Shown here in pieces: positions 16,194 through 26,176 of a stretch of 64,000 nucleotides of DNA. The translations under genes were made by a program, and so were the position numbers. The stretch comes from Myceligenerans pegani. Its GTDB lineage: Bacteria > Actinomycetota > Actinomycetes > Actinomycetales > Cellulomonadaceae. The notes beneath the pieces were generated by a model. That model was given only the letters and a program-made list of their open reading frames with translations, had not been told where the DNA came from and made no database searches. The stretch is taken from NCBI RefSeq assembly GCF_014892515.1, contig NZ_JADBGR010000104.1:181507-245506 (forward strand), written 5' to 3'. The first letter of the stretch is position 1. Each line of letters opens with the position of its first letter.

Positions 16194-16687
16194 CCGAATT
16201 CAGCTTCACCCTGCACATCGACCGTGACCTCACCGAGGACGAGGACGAGTCCATCGCCGCGAACATCCCCGAGATCCACACCGGCGAAGGCGGCCTGGGC
16301 GCGACCACCCTCAACGCCACGACAGAGGGCACCTCGTTCCCGGACGCCGTCGCCGACATGGTCCACAAGATCGAAGCTCTCGGGCCGACCATCTGCGGCC
16401 TCACCCTCAGCGACTCCGTCCTACGCGACGAGATCGCCGCACGCACAGGCCTGGACGCCGAGTCGCTCTACCCCCTGATGAGCGACCCCGACTTCCCCGA
16501 CCCTTTCGACCCCGAACTCGGCGGGATCTACAAGTGGTCCGACATCGCCGCCTGGTTCACCAAGAACCGCCCAGATCAGCGGTTCGACCTCGACCAGCAG
16601 GCCACCATCGCCGACCTCGTCCTGCGCGCTCGATCCCAGACCACACCCGACATGCGAGACGCGTGGGCACGGCTTCTCACAGTCTGA
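16190..16687 (+). CDS. Putative antitoxin / HTH partner of the HicA-like protein
   Basis: A 165-residue protein. The N-terminal half begins 'MTEFSFTLHIDRDLTEDEDE', a HicB-like beta-rich start, and the C-terminal half contains a likely DNA-binding helix-turn-helix, 'RDEIAARTGLDAESLYPLMS', followed by 'GIYKWSDIAAWF'. Proteins with this layout commonly follow HicA-like genes in Actinobacteria. It overlaps the upstream gene by 4 bases. If it is the antitoxin, it would bind the toxin with its N-terminal half and the operator, perhaps the repeat at 15891-15943, with the C-terminal half. Confidence 0.6.
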   Translation: MTEFSFTLHIDRDLTEDEDESIAANIPEIHTGEGGLGATTLNATTEGTSFPDAVADMVHKIEALGPTICGLTLSDSVLRDEIAARTGLDAESLYPLMSDPDFPDPFDPELGGIYKWSDIAAWFTKNRPDQRFDLDQQATIADLVLRARSQTTPDMRDAWARLLTV

Positions 16688-16722
16688 TCAGGCCATCGCT
16701 CCTCACAGAAGGTGATAGCCCG

Positions 16723-16842
16723 TTGACCTCACGAGACGCTCTCGCGGCTGTCTGGCCGGCCTTCGCCTTGGCGGTCCGCTGCGGCGACCTGGGCCTGCGG
16801 GTGCCGGACGACGCCGACCTGCTGACACCCACCCTCACGTGA
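16723..16842 (+). pseudogene. Truncated GNAT acetyltransferase N-terminus
   Basis: A 39-codon frame with TTG start and AAGGTGA upstream reads 'ALAAVWPAFALAVRCGDLGL' then 'RVPDDADLLTPTLT' and stops. This is the typical beginning of RimJ/RimL-type acetyltransferases (W-P-x-F-x-L-x-V-x-x-G-x-L-x-L-R-x-P-x-D-x-D-L). All catalytic parts are missing. It overlaps the 3' end of the right MazF-like gene by 8 bases. It looks like the remnant of a gene cut off when the island formed. Confidence 0.5.
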
Positions 16843-17266
16843 GTTCGAGCGCCCGGTCCATGTACTTGACGACCTCGGCGAAGATCGCCTCGTCGAGGAT
16901 GTCGCCCTCGCGGCGCACGTCGTCCGGGTCTATCCGGATGACACGGTTGATGCGGACCTCCGAGTCGCGTCCGTCCCGGTCCCAGCGGCCCGTGCCGATG
17001 TCCATCCAGATGCGGCCCTCGCGCGCCTCCTGCAGGGCGTCGTGGTCGTGGTCGCGGCTGGAGAGCTGCAGGCCGAGCAGGTAAGGCCCGTCCTTGCCGA
17101 CGAGCAGCACCGGCCGGTCCTTCCCCTGGGTGTGATCCTCCTCGTAGGGCACCCACGTCCACACGACCTCGCCGGGGTCGGGCTCGCCGTCCAGTTCCGG
17201 GTTGTAGACGGGGTGGACCTCGCCCTCGAAGTCGCCGGGATAGGGGTTGTCTGCTGAAAAAGTCAC
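16835..17266 (-). CDS. MazF/PemK-like protein (right copy)
   Basis: A 143-residue paralogue of the protein at 9982-10515. It has the same core, 'DPGEVVWTWVPYEEDHTQGK' then 'DRPVLLVGKDGPYLLGLQLS', and the same C-terminal 'RREGDILDEAIFAEVVKYM', but lacks the basic N-terminal extension. No antitoxin adjoins it. It lies at the right edge of the accessory island, in inverted orientation to the left copy. DNA similarity is moderate, so the duplication is not recent. Confidence 0.75.
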   Translation of the reverse strand: MTFSADNPYPGDFEGEVHPVYNPELDGEPDPGEVVWTWVPYEEDHTQGKDRPVLLVGKDGPYLLGLQLSSRDHDHDALQEAREGRIWMDIGTGRWDRDGRDSEVRINRVIRIDPDDVRREGDILDEAIFAEVVKYMDRALELT

Positions 17267-17289
17267 GAAGCGGACGTTACCGGATGACG

Positions 17290-18579
17290 TCAGGTGCGCA
17301 GCGGCTGCCCGGCGTGTGCCGGGATCTCGCCGTCGCTCCAGTGCGGCCGGACCTCGAGCGGCGGCGTGAACGTCACGGGGAGGCGCATCGGCCGGCGCTC
17401 CCAGGGAGAGGGGAACCAGTCGATCTCGTCGACCTCGATCGCGAGGCGCACGTCGAGCCGCTTGAGCAGGGTGTCGACGGCGTTCCGCGTGACGATCCGG
17501 GCCAGCCGCGGGGCCGGGCAGCGGTGCGGGCCGTTGCCGAAGGCGAGCTGGCTGCGGTTCTCGGCGCGGTCCCAGGCGTCCTCGCTCTGCCGCGCGATCT
17601 CATGGCTGGCCGCGCTGACCGCGAGGACCAGGGCGTCGCCGCGCTCGATGTACTTGTCGCCCATCAGGAGATCCTTGTTCGCGATGAGCGGCGGCAGGTT
17701 GCCGCTCGGCGAGTTGCCCCACAGGGTCTCCTCCATCGCCTGGTCCACGCCGTAGTAGCCGCTGCCCACCATGCCGGGCGTGCGCTGGTCCGTGAGCAGG
17801 CTGAGCAGGGTGGAGGACACCCACGACTCCAGCGGCCCGTTCGCGCCGGCGAGGACCGTGATCAGCGAGTGGGCCACCTCCACCGGCGCGGTGAAGGCGC
17901 CGTGCTGGATCAGCCTGCTGGTGAGGTCGTCGGTGGGCCGGACGTACCGGGCACGGATGTGCTCGGTCAGGATGCCCTCGAGCTCGGGGAGCACGTCGGT
18001 GTTGCTCGCCATCGGGCTCATCACCTCGCGCGCCAGGTGAGCGACGCGACGGCCGGTCCGGAAGTCGAACCCGAAGAGCTGGCCGACGGCCAGCAGCGGA
18101 AGCACGGCGCTGTACTGGGAGACGATGTCGGCCTTGCCGTCCTCGGCGAACTCGTCGATGAGCTGGTTGCACGTGCGCCGGAGCATCGCACCGAGCAGAG
18201 GCTCGTCGAGGTCGTTGAAGACGTCGTCGAGCGGCGCCCGCAGCCGTGCGCGCTCGGCGCCGTCCTGGAAGTGGGAGGAGAACCGCTCGGTGGGCGGGAT
18301 CATCGGCAGCAGGCGGGTGCCGGTGGACAGCAGCCCGCGGGAGTGGCCGTTCCAGTTCTCGCTGCGGCGGGTGAACAGCTTGTCGTCCCGGGCGATGCGG
18401 ACGATGTCCGCGTGATCGAGCACGAGCCACGCCGGAACACCGGGCTCGAGTTCGACGGGTGCGACCGGCCCCCACTGGTCTCGCAGACCTCGGTAGACCG
18501 CGTGCGGGTCCGCCGCCGTGGTGGTCCGGGTGATGGGCATGAGGTCGGTGAGGTCGGTGAGCCTCACGGGCTGCGGCAT
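17290..18579 (-). CDS. Cytochrome P450 lacking the ExxR arginine
   Basis: A 429-residue P450. The haem-thiolate loop 'AFGNGPHRCPAPRLAR' supplies the axial cysteine. The K-helix, where P450s normally have E-x-x-R, reads 'MEETLWGNSP': Trp replaces Arg. The I-helix reads 'VLAGANGPLESW' without the usual acid-Thr pair. Known P450s without ExxR include the conservon-associated CYP157 group of Streptomyces, which this resembles by that feature. The start at 18579 has GGAG 8 bases before it. No ferredoxin gene or conservon neighbours are visible, so its redox partner and substrate are unknown. Confidence 0.82.
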   Translation of the reverse strand: MPQPVRLTDLTDLMPITRTTTAADPHAVYRGLRDQWGPVAPVELEPGVPAWLVLDHADIVRIARDDKLFTRRSENWNGHSRGLLSTGTRLLPMIPPTERFSSHFQDGAERARLRAPLDDVFNDLDEPLLGAMLRRTCNQLIDEFAEDGKADIVSQYSAVLPLLAVGQLFGFDFRTGRRVAHLAREVMSPMASNTDVLPELEGILTEHIRARYVRPTDDLTSRLIQHGAFTAPVEVAHSLITVLAGANGPLESWVSSTLLSLLTDQRTPGMVGSGYYGVDQAMEETLWGNSPSGNLPPLIANKDLLMGDKYIERGDALVLAVSAASHEIARQSEDAWDRAENRSQLAFGNGPHRCPAPRLARIVTRNAVDTLLKRLDVRLAIEVDEIDWFPSPWERRPMRLPVTFTPPLEVRPHWSDGEIPAHAGQPLRT

Positions 18580-18745
18580 GTCGGTTGCTCCGGCAGTCGG
18601 GACGGGACGGGTGGGTGGGCCCGGCACGAACCCGGGCCGTGCCCATCCTGCCCCGAACCGGGAAAAATGGGCACCTGGCCCGGGAGTATTTCACCTTCAC
18701 TTGAGTGGCGGAACCCCGTCCAGAGTGCTAGCAGTACTCCGCCCG

Positions 18746-19534
18746 TCAGGGGACGATCGGTTCCGCGAGCACCGCGTCCAGGTCCCGGCGGCTGCCCTCC
18801 ACCGTGACGCCGGCCTGATCGGGCGTGAGGCGGCCCCACAGGAGCAGGGCGAGTGCACGGGCCGGGCCGGTCACCGTCGCGTCGGGCACGACCTCCCGCG
18901 CGCGGTCGCGGTCCGGGGAGCCGAGCACCCAGGAGTGGGTGCCTGCCGCGTCGTCGGCACCGAGCAGTACGTGGACGGTCAGCGGCCGCATCCGGCCGAG
19001 CCCGACCTGGCGCGGCTGGAACACCGTGACGACCTCGTCCACGGCATCGGCCCACACCTCCGGCGGCACGTCCGCGACCAGGTCCTCGCGGGTGTGCCCG
19101 GCCGCGGCCGCCCGCAGGTCGTGCAGGTGGATGAGGGTCTCGTACACCTGGCGCCGGTGCCAGAACGAGGCGGGCCCCGGGGCGAGCGGTTTCGGGTGCG
19201 AGAGCACGCGCGCGGTCGCGTCGGGCGCCAGGCGGCCGAGCGTCTCCCGGAGCTCGGCGGCCTGGGCCGCGTAGTGCGGCGCCAGCTCGAACGGGCCGTC
19301 ACCCAGGCGGGACGCGCGCTGAGCGCGGGCCTGGGCGGCGGCCCAGTGGTGGATCTGGGCGAGGTGCTCGACGAGGTCCCGTACCGTCCAGCCGCCGCAG
19401 GTGGGCACGGCGGCGGTGGGATCGACGTCGTCGATCGAGGCGTGGAAGGCGTTCTGCAATCGTTCGAGCAGGGCCAGGTAGTCGAGGGCACCCGGCTGCG
19501 TTCCGAGAGGGTTCGGGGTACCGGCGGTGGTCAT
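18746..19534 (-). CDS. Maleylpyruvate isomerase family (DinB-like) protein
   Basis: A 262-residue protein of the actinobacterial mycothiol-dependent maleylpyruvate isomerase family. The DinB-like N-terminal helical bundle contains 'VPTCGGWTVRDLVEHLAQIH', with metal-ligand histidines expected there and in 'FWHRRQVYETLIHLHDLRAA'. The C-terminal part ends with the small SCP2-like region 'VTGPARALALLLWGR'. ATG 19534 is chosen because sequence similarity begins near it; ATG 19555 is an alternative. Most members have unknown substrates, so I do not claim isomerase activity. Confidence 0.75.
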   Translation of the reverse strand: MTTAGTPNPLGTQPGALDYLALLERLQNAFHASIDDVDPTAAVPTCGGWTVRDLVEHLAQIHHWAAAQARAQRASRLGDGPFELAPHYAAQAAELRETLGRLAPDATARVLSHPKPLAPGPASFWHRRQVYETLIHLHDLRAAAAGHTREDLVADVPPEVWADAVDEVVTVFQPRQVGLGRMRPLTVHVLLGADDAAGTHSWVLGSPDRDRAREVVPDATVTGPARALALLLWGRLTPDQAGVTVEGSRRDLDAVLAEPIVP

Positions 19535-19577
19535 GCGACCAAGGTAGCGCCGCACACCGACATCCGGGCCGGTTCGC

Positions 19578-20354
19578 TCAGACCAGGTCGACCAGGTCCG
19601 CGATCGAGTCCACGACCTGGTTGGGCCGGAAGGGGTGGTCCTGGACCTCGTCGGACCGGGTGGAGCCGGTGAGCACGAGGAAGGTGTGCAGCCCCGCCTC
19701 GAGGCCCCCCATCACGTCGGTGTCCATCCGGTCGCCGATCATGGCGGTCACCTCGGAGTGCGCGCCGATCCGGTTGAGCGCGGACCGGAACAGGATGGGG
19801 TTGGGCTTTCCCACGAAGTACGGCTTGCGGCCCGTGGCCGCGGTGATCATGGCGGCGACCGAGCCGGTCGCGGGCAGCGGGCCCTCCTGCGACGGCCCGG
19901 TGACGTCGGGGTTCGTCGCGATGAACCGCGAGCCGCCCTGGATCAGCCGGATCGCCTTCGTGATCGCCTCGAACGAGTAGGTGCGGGTCTCGCCGAGCAC
20001 GACGTAGTCGGGGTCGGACTCGGTGAGCGTGTACCCGGCCTGGTACAGGGCCGTGGTGAGGCCGGCCTCCCCGATGGCGTAGGCACTGCCGCCGGGAATC
20101 TGCTCGTGCAGGAACTGCGCCGTCGCGAGGGCCGAGGTCCAGATGGCGTCCTCGGGCACCTCGATGCCGCTGGCCGACAGCCGCGCGCGCAGATCGCGTG
20201 CCGTGAAGATCGAGTTGTTGGTCAGGATGAGGAACGGCACGTCCTTGTCGCGCAGGCGCTTGACGAAGTCCGCCGCGCCCGGCAGGGCCGTCCCCTCGTG
20301 GACCAGGACACCGTCCATGTCGGTGAGCCAGGACTTGATCTCGCGCTCGGGCAT
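19578..20354 (-). CDS. HAD-IIA phosphatase (NagD-like)
   Basis: A 258-residue HAD hydrolase with motif I '[13 protein letters not shown]', motif II 'FLILTNNS', the lysine in '[15 protein letters not shown]' and motif IV '[13 protein letters not shown]'. This order and the C2a cap are characteristic of NagD/p-nitrophenylphosphatase proteins that dephosphorylate nucleotides or small phosphates. The ATG at 20354 places motif I at the expected position; the frame is open further upstream but without conserved sequence. It is divergent from lepA. Confidence 0.88.
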   Translation of the reverse strand: MPEREIKSWLTDMDGVLVHEGTALPGAADFVKRLRDKDVPFLILTNNSIFTARDLRARLSASGIEVPEDAIWTSALATAQFLHEQIPGGSAYAIGEAGLTTALYQAGYTLTESDPDYVVLGETRTYSFEAITKAIRLIQGGSRFIATNPDVTGPSQEGPLPATGSVAAMITAATGRKPYFVGKPNPILFRSALNRIGAHSEVTAMIGDRMDTDVMGGLEAGLHTFLVLTGSTRSDEVQDHPFRPNQVVDSIADLVDLV

Positions 20355-20593
20355 CGTGTGGTGCTCCTCGTGTCGCCGGTGGCGGGCCATGGCCCCGCCG
20401 CTCGGGCGTAAGCCTATGGGGCGCGCGGCCGAGCCCGCGGCGTCCGGGGCCGGGCCTGTGGATCGTGCACCGCCCGCTCGCGTCACCCGTGGGACAATTC
20501 CCCTGGCGGACCGTAGCCACCGAACCCAGCCACGACCGCCGTCGTACACAGACTCACGCGTCACCACCCACCACAGTCCAGGAGCAACCCGCC

Positions 20594-22483
<1,890 letters not shown>

Positions 22484-22484
22484 C

Positions 22485-23804
22485 GTGCCCGCACTTCCTG
22501 ACGGTGTTCCCGTGCCCGACGACGGCGCGCTGCCGCGCTGGGTGGGGACGGCGCGGTCCGGAGCCGACGACGACGGCGGGCGCGGTGGCGACTCCGGGCG
22601 ACGGTTCGGCGTGTACGTGCACGTCCCGTTCTGCTCCGTGCGCTGCGGCTACTGCGACTTCAACACCTACACCGCCGCGGAACTGGGCGGCGGGGCGTCG
22701 CAGGTCGCGTACGCGAGCACCGCGCTGCGCGAGGTGGAGCTCGCCACGAAGACGTTGGCCGACGTCGGGCTGCCCGAGCGGGCCGTCTCCACCGTGTTCT
22801 TCGGCGGCGGGACGCCGACGATGCTGCCCGCCGGCGACCTCGTGCGGATCCTGGACGGCGTCCGGGACGCCTGGGGCCTGGAGCCGGGGGCGGAGGTCAC
22901 GACCGAGGCGAACCCCGACTCGGTGACGCCGTCGTCCCTGGAGGAGCTGGCCGCGGCGGGATTCACACGGGTGTCGTTCGGCATGCAGTCCGCCGTGCCG
23001 CACGTGCTGGCGACCCTGGAGCGGACGCACGATCCCGCGCGGATCCCCGACGTGGTGCGGTGGGCCCGGGATGCGGGGCTGCGGGTCTCGCTGGACCTGA
23101 TCTACGGCACACCCGGTGAGACGCTCGGGGACTGGCGGGAGTCGCTGGAGGCGGCGGTCGCGACCGGCGTCGACCACGTGTCGGCGTACGCCCTGGTGGT
23201 GGAGGCCGGCACGAAGATGGCCGCCCAGGTGCGGCGCGGCGAGCTCACCCTGCCCGACGAGGACGACCAGGCCGCCAAGTACGAGCTCGCCGACGAGCTG
23301 CTCACGGCGGCAGGGCTCAGCTGGTACGAGGTGTCGAACTGGGCGCGGACCGCCGACGACGCCTGCCGGCACAACCTGGCCTACTGGCGCGGGCACGACT
23401 GGTGGGGAATCGGGCCGGGGGCGCACTCGTACGTGGCGGCGGAAGCCGGTCGCGCGACGGGTGACGAAGGCGCCGGCCGTGCGGGTGTGCGCTGGTGGAA
23501 CGTCAAGCATCCGCGGCGGTACGCGGCCGCGCTGGAGGCGGGTGGGTCGCCGGGTGCGGGCCGGGAACTGCTGACGGCCGACGAGGCGTACCTGGAGCGG
23601 GTCATGCTGGGCGTCCGGCTGGCCGACGGGCTCGATCTGGACGTGCTCCGGCCTGCCGGGCGTCGTGCCGTGGCCGGGCTGGTCGCCCGCGGACTGCTCG
23701 ACGGCGCGGCCGCGCTGGGGGCGGGGGGCGTGGCACCCCGGGCCGTGCTCACGCTGCGCGGGCGGTTGCTCGCGGACGCCGTCGTGCGCGAGCTGACCGC
23801 TTGA
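22485..23804 (+). CDS. hemW: Radical SAM haem chaperone / coproporphyrinogen oxidase-like protein
   Basis: A 439-residue radical SAM protein with the cluster motif 'PFCSVRCGYCDFNTY' (CxxxCxxC plus the HemW-type extra aromatic). 'FFGGGTPTML' and 'TTEANPDS' are typical of the HemN/HemW group. HemW proteins insert haem into respiratory enzymes rather than oxidise coproporphyrinogen. The start is GTG 22485, immediately after lepA, so the pair is probably cotranscribed. A Gly/Asp-rich stretch of about 35 residues precedes the core. Confidence 0.9.
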   Translation: MPALPDGVPVPDDGALPRWVGTARSGADDDGGRGGDSGRRFGVYVHVPFCSVRCGYCDFNTYTAAELGGGASQVAYASTALREVELATKTLADVGLPERAVSTVFFGGGTPTMLPAGDLVRILDGVRDAWGLEPGAEVTTEANPDSVTPSSLEELAAAGFTRVSFGMQSAVPHVLATLERTHDPARIPDVVRWARDAGLRVSLDLIYGTPGETLGDWRESLEAAVATGVDHVSAYALVVEAGTKMAAQVRRGELTLPDEDDQAAKYELADELLTAAGLSWYEVSNWARTADDACRHNLAYWRGHDWWGIGPGAHSYVAAEAGRATGDEGAGRAGVRWWNVKHPRRYAAALEAGGSPGAGRELLTADEAYLERVMLGVRLADGLDLDVLRPAGRRAVAGLVARGLLDGAAALGAGGVAPRAVLTLRGRLLADAVVRELTA

Positions 23805-23896
23805 CGCGAACGTGTATCGGTCCTGGGTATGTGCTTGGGACTGTCAGTCACTACGGCTAGGTTGATGCCACCAACACGCGCTGGGGAGATGAGTCG

Positions 23897-24880
23897 ATGA
23901 GCAACGACGGTGGCGTGCCCGGCCAGGGCGGCCAGAACCCGCAGGACCCGTACGGACAGCAACCCGGTGGGCAGCAGAATCCGTACGGGCCGCCGGGAGC
24001 GGATGGCGGGCAGCCGCAGCAGCCACCGAGCGGATCGCAGCCGGAGCCGCCGCAGTACGGGCAACCCCAGTACGGCCAGCCGCAGTACGGGCAGTACGCC
24101 CCGCCCGGCTACCAGGCGCAGACGCCCGTGCCCATGGGACATTCGGTGCCCTGGGCGCCGCCGTCCATCGGCGAGTCCCACCGCTACGCCTGGCAGTCGT
24201 TCGGCCGGAACGCCGGCGTCTGGATCGTGATGGGGCTGCTGCTGGTCGTCGTGGGCGGCGTCGTCTTCTTCGTGATGAACCCGTGGTTCGGCGCGGCGTT
24301 CGCGCAGTTCCCGGAGCTGATGGAGAGCAGCGACCCGGCCGCGATCACCCGGTGGGAGGAGGAGCTCACGTCCGCCTCGATGGAGCCCGGGGCGATCGTG
24401 TTCAGCGTCATCTCCAGCGTGATTCTCCAGGTCCTCGGGATGACGTTCTACGCGGCCGCGCTGGCGTCCACGCGTAAGCAGCGCATCGGCTTCGGCGACT
24501 TCTTCGCGCTGCGGAACTGGGGCGGCATCCTGCTCCTCGCCCTCCTCATGGTGCTCATCAGCAACGTGGTCGCATTGATCCCTCTCGTGGGGTGGCTCAT
24601 CCAGCTCGTGGTCGGTGTCCTGCTCGTCGCCGCGCCCTACTTCGTCCTGGCGAAGGACATGAACGCGATCCAGGCGATCTCCTCGAGTGTCAGGCTCGTG
24701 ACATCGAACCTCGGGCTCGTCGTGCTCGCGTACCTGATCGTCCTCGGGTACACGTTCGCGGGGGCGTGCCTGTGCCTGATCGGGCTCCTCGTGGTCGCAC
24801 CGTTCTCGGTGATCTTCGGGGCGCACCTGTTCCGGAGGCTGCAGGGCGAGCCGATCGAGGCGGAGCAGATGGCGGCGTGA
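23897..24880 (+). CDS. P/Q/G-rich N-terminus membrane protein (paralogue 1)
   Basis: A 327-residue protein. The first 90 residues are a disordered Pro/Gln/Gly/Tyr-rich tract with QYGQPQYGQ repeats. The rest has about five or six membrane segments beginning 'YAWQSFGRNAGVWIVMGLLL', with a later loop 'DMNAIQAISSSVRLVTSNLG' of the type seen in glycerophosphodiesterase membrane-domain proteins. A paralogue with the same architecture lies at 31916-33013, on the other side of the Mrp operon. The function is unknown; the low-complexity tail may mediate cytoplasmic interactions. Confidence 0.75.
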   Translation: MSNDGGVPGQGGQNPQDPYGQQPGGQQNPYGPPGADGGQPQQPPSGSQPEPPQYGQPQYGQPQYGQYAPPGYQAQTPVPMGHSVPWAPPSIGESHRYAWQSFGRNAGVWIVMGLLLVVVGGVVFFVMNPWFGAAFAQFPELMESSDPAAITRWEEELTSASMEPGAIVFSVISSVILQVLGMTFYAAALASTRKQRIGFGDFFALRNWGGILLLALLMVLISNVVALIPLVGWLIQLVVGVLLVAAPYFVLAKDMNAIQAISSSVRLVTSNLGLVVLAYLIVLGYTFAGACLCLIGLLVVAPFSVIFGAHLFRRLQGEPIEAEQMAA

Positions 24881-24894
24881 TCACGCCGCGTGCG

Positions 24895-25236
24895 TCAGCC
24901 GTCGGCCTCCGGCTCTCGGGCGTCGCAGGTCCGCGGAGACGTCACGCCGGTGTTGCCGGTGCGCAGTCCTGCCCGGCCGACCATGTGCGCGGCCACGGGG
25001 GAGGTCATCAGCTGGAACACGGCGACCAGGAGGAGCATGGCGACCGACGTGCGGTCCTGCAGCCGCAGCGCGAGCGCGGTCAGGAGCAGCAGCAGTCCGA
25101 GCACCTGCGGCTTGGCCACGACATGCATCCGGGAGAACAGGTTGTCGAACCGCGTGACACCGACGCCTGCGGAGAACGAGAAGAAGGCCCCCAGCAGCAG
25201 GCAGAGCGCGGCAGCAACGTCCGATACGACGATCAT
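24895..25236 (-). CDS. mrpG: Mrp Na+/H+ antiporter subunit G
   Basis: A 113-residue protein with three membrane segments. 'FFSFSAGVGVTRFDNLFSRM' and 'HVVAKPQVLGLLLLLTALAL' are the MrpG/PhaG/MnhG signature. The last gene of the mrp operon, it overlaps mrpF by 4 bases. All six Mrp subunits assemble into one membrane complex that exports Na+ against H+. The C-terminal 20 residues are polar and not conserved. Confidence 0.9.
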   Translation of the reverse strand: MIVVSDVAAALCLLLGAFFSFSAGVGVTRFDNLFSRMHVVAKPQVLGLLLLLTALALRLQDRTSVAMLLLVAVFQLMTSPVAAHMVGRAGLRTGNTGVTSPRTCDAREPEADG

Positions 25237-25568
25237 GAGTTTCCTCGTTCGCCGGAGTCCTCGGGTCCGCTCCCGCGGCCGGCCCGACGTTTCGGCCCGT
25301 CGGTCTTGGGCGGCTCGACGGAGGCGAAGCGGGCGATCGTCACCGACCCGATGAAGCCGACCATGGACAGCACGACCAGGATGGGCACCGACTCGATGCG
25401 GCGGGACAGTGCGGCCTCGACCGCGACGGCGCCGACGAGCGTCGTCGTGAGCACGTCGAACGCGACCGTGCGGTCCAGCATCGAGGGCCCTCGCTCCATC
25501 CGGACAAGCGCGAACAGGGCGCCCACGGCAAGCAGGGCTGTGGCGCCCACCCCGGCGGCGACCATCAT
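25233..25568 (-). CDS. mrpF: Mrp Na+/H+ antiporter subunit F
   Basis: A 111-residue protein with three membrane segments and the conserved 'VRMERGPSMLDRTVAFDVLT' motif of MrpF, containing the Arg-Gly-Pro and Asp-Arg pairs. It ends in a basic tail. It overlaps mrpE and mrpG by 4 bases each. A second ATG is directly adjacent to the first. Confidence 0.9.
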   Translation of the reverse strand: MMVAAGVGATALLAVGALFALVRMERGPSMLDRTVAFDVLTTTLVGAVAVEAALSRRIESVPILVVLSMVGFIGSVTIARFASVEPPKTDGPKRRAGRGSGPEDSGERGNS

Positions 25569-26176
25569 CGGCGTTCCTCCTCGCTCGGCGGGACATGGGG
25601 ATGCACAACCCGGTCAACCAGCCCGGCGCGGACCAGCTCCGCCTGGGGAGCGAACGCCCGTAGCAGCCGCTCCTCCAGCGCGAGCGTGGCGTCGCGCACT
25701 GCGCCTGGACCGCCTGAACCGGTGAGGTCGAGAACATGCACGTGCAGAGTGGGACCGGCCCTGTCGAGGTCGACGACGAGCGTCCCGGGGACCAGGGACG
25801 ACAAGCTTGCCGTCGTCGCGACGAAGAGCTCCGACGTCGTGCGCAGGGGTACTTCGACGAGCCCGCCACGCGGCGGTGCGCTTGGCCGCACCGCGGTCCA
25901 GGCCACCTGGAACGACGCGAGCACGAGGTCGGTCACGAACCGGCCGAGGAGGTGGACCAGCGCGCCGGGCCGTATGGTTGCGGCCGTTCCCAGGGACGGC
26001 AGGGGGAACGCTACGGCGACGAGCGCGCCGAGCACCGCCCCCGACACGACGTTCGCCCAGGACAGGTCCCCCCACAGCAGCACCCAGAGCAAGGCGCCCA
26101 ACGCCATGGTGCGCCATGGTCGGGTGAACCGGGCGAGGGGGCGCCGCGGTGTTCCGGTGGGCTCGGTCAGTTTCAC
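25565..26176 (-). CDS. mrpE: Mrp Na+/H+ antiporter subunit E
   Basis: A 203-residue subunit with two N-terminal membrane segments ('LGALLWVLLWGDLSWANVVS') and a cytoplasmic domain with 'LTVDLDRAGPTLHVHVLDLT'-like sequence ('TLVVDLDRAGPTLHVHVLD'), as in MrpE. It overlaps its neighbours mrpD and mrpF by 4 bases. Confidence 0.9.
   Translation of the reverse strand: MKLTEPTGTPRRPLARFTRPWRTMALGALLWVLLWGDLSWANVVSGAVLGALVAVAFPLPSLGTAATIRPGALVHLLGRFVTDLVLASFQVAWTAVRPSAPPRGGLVEVPLRTTSELFVATTASLSSLVPGTLVVDLDRAGPTLHVHVLDLTGSGGPGAVRDATLALEERLLRAFAPQAELVRAGLVDRVVHPHVPPSEEERR

Noticed and set aside
10516-17266. Prophage or insertion-sequence origin of the island
   Set aside because: No integrase, transposase, terminal inverted repeat with target duplication, or phage structural gene is visible, and no tRNA attachment site was found at either edge.
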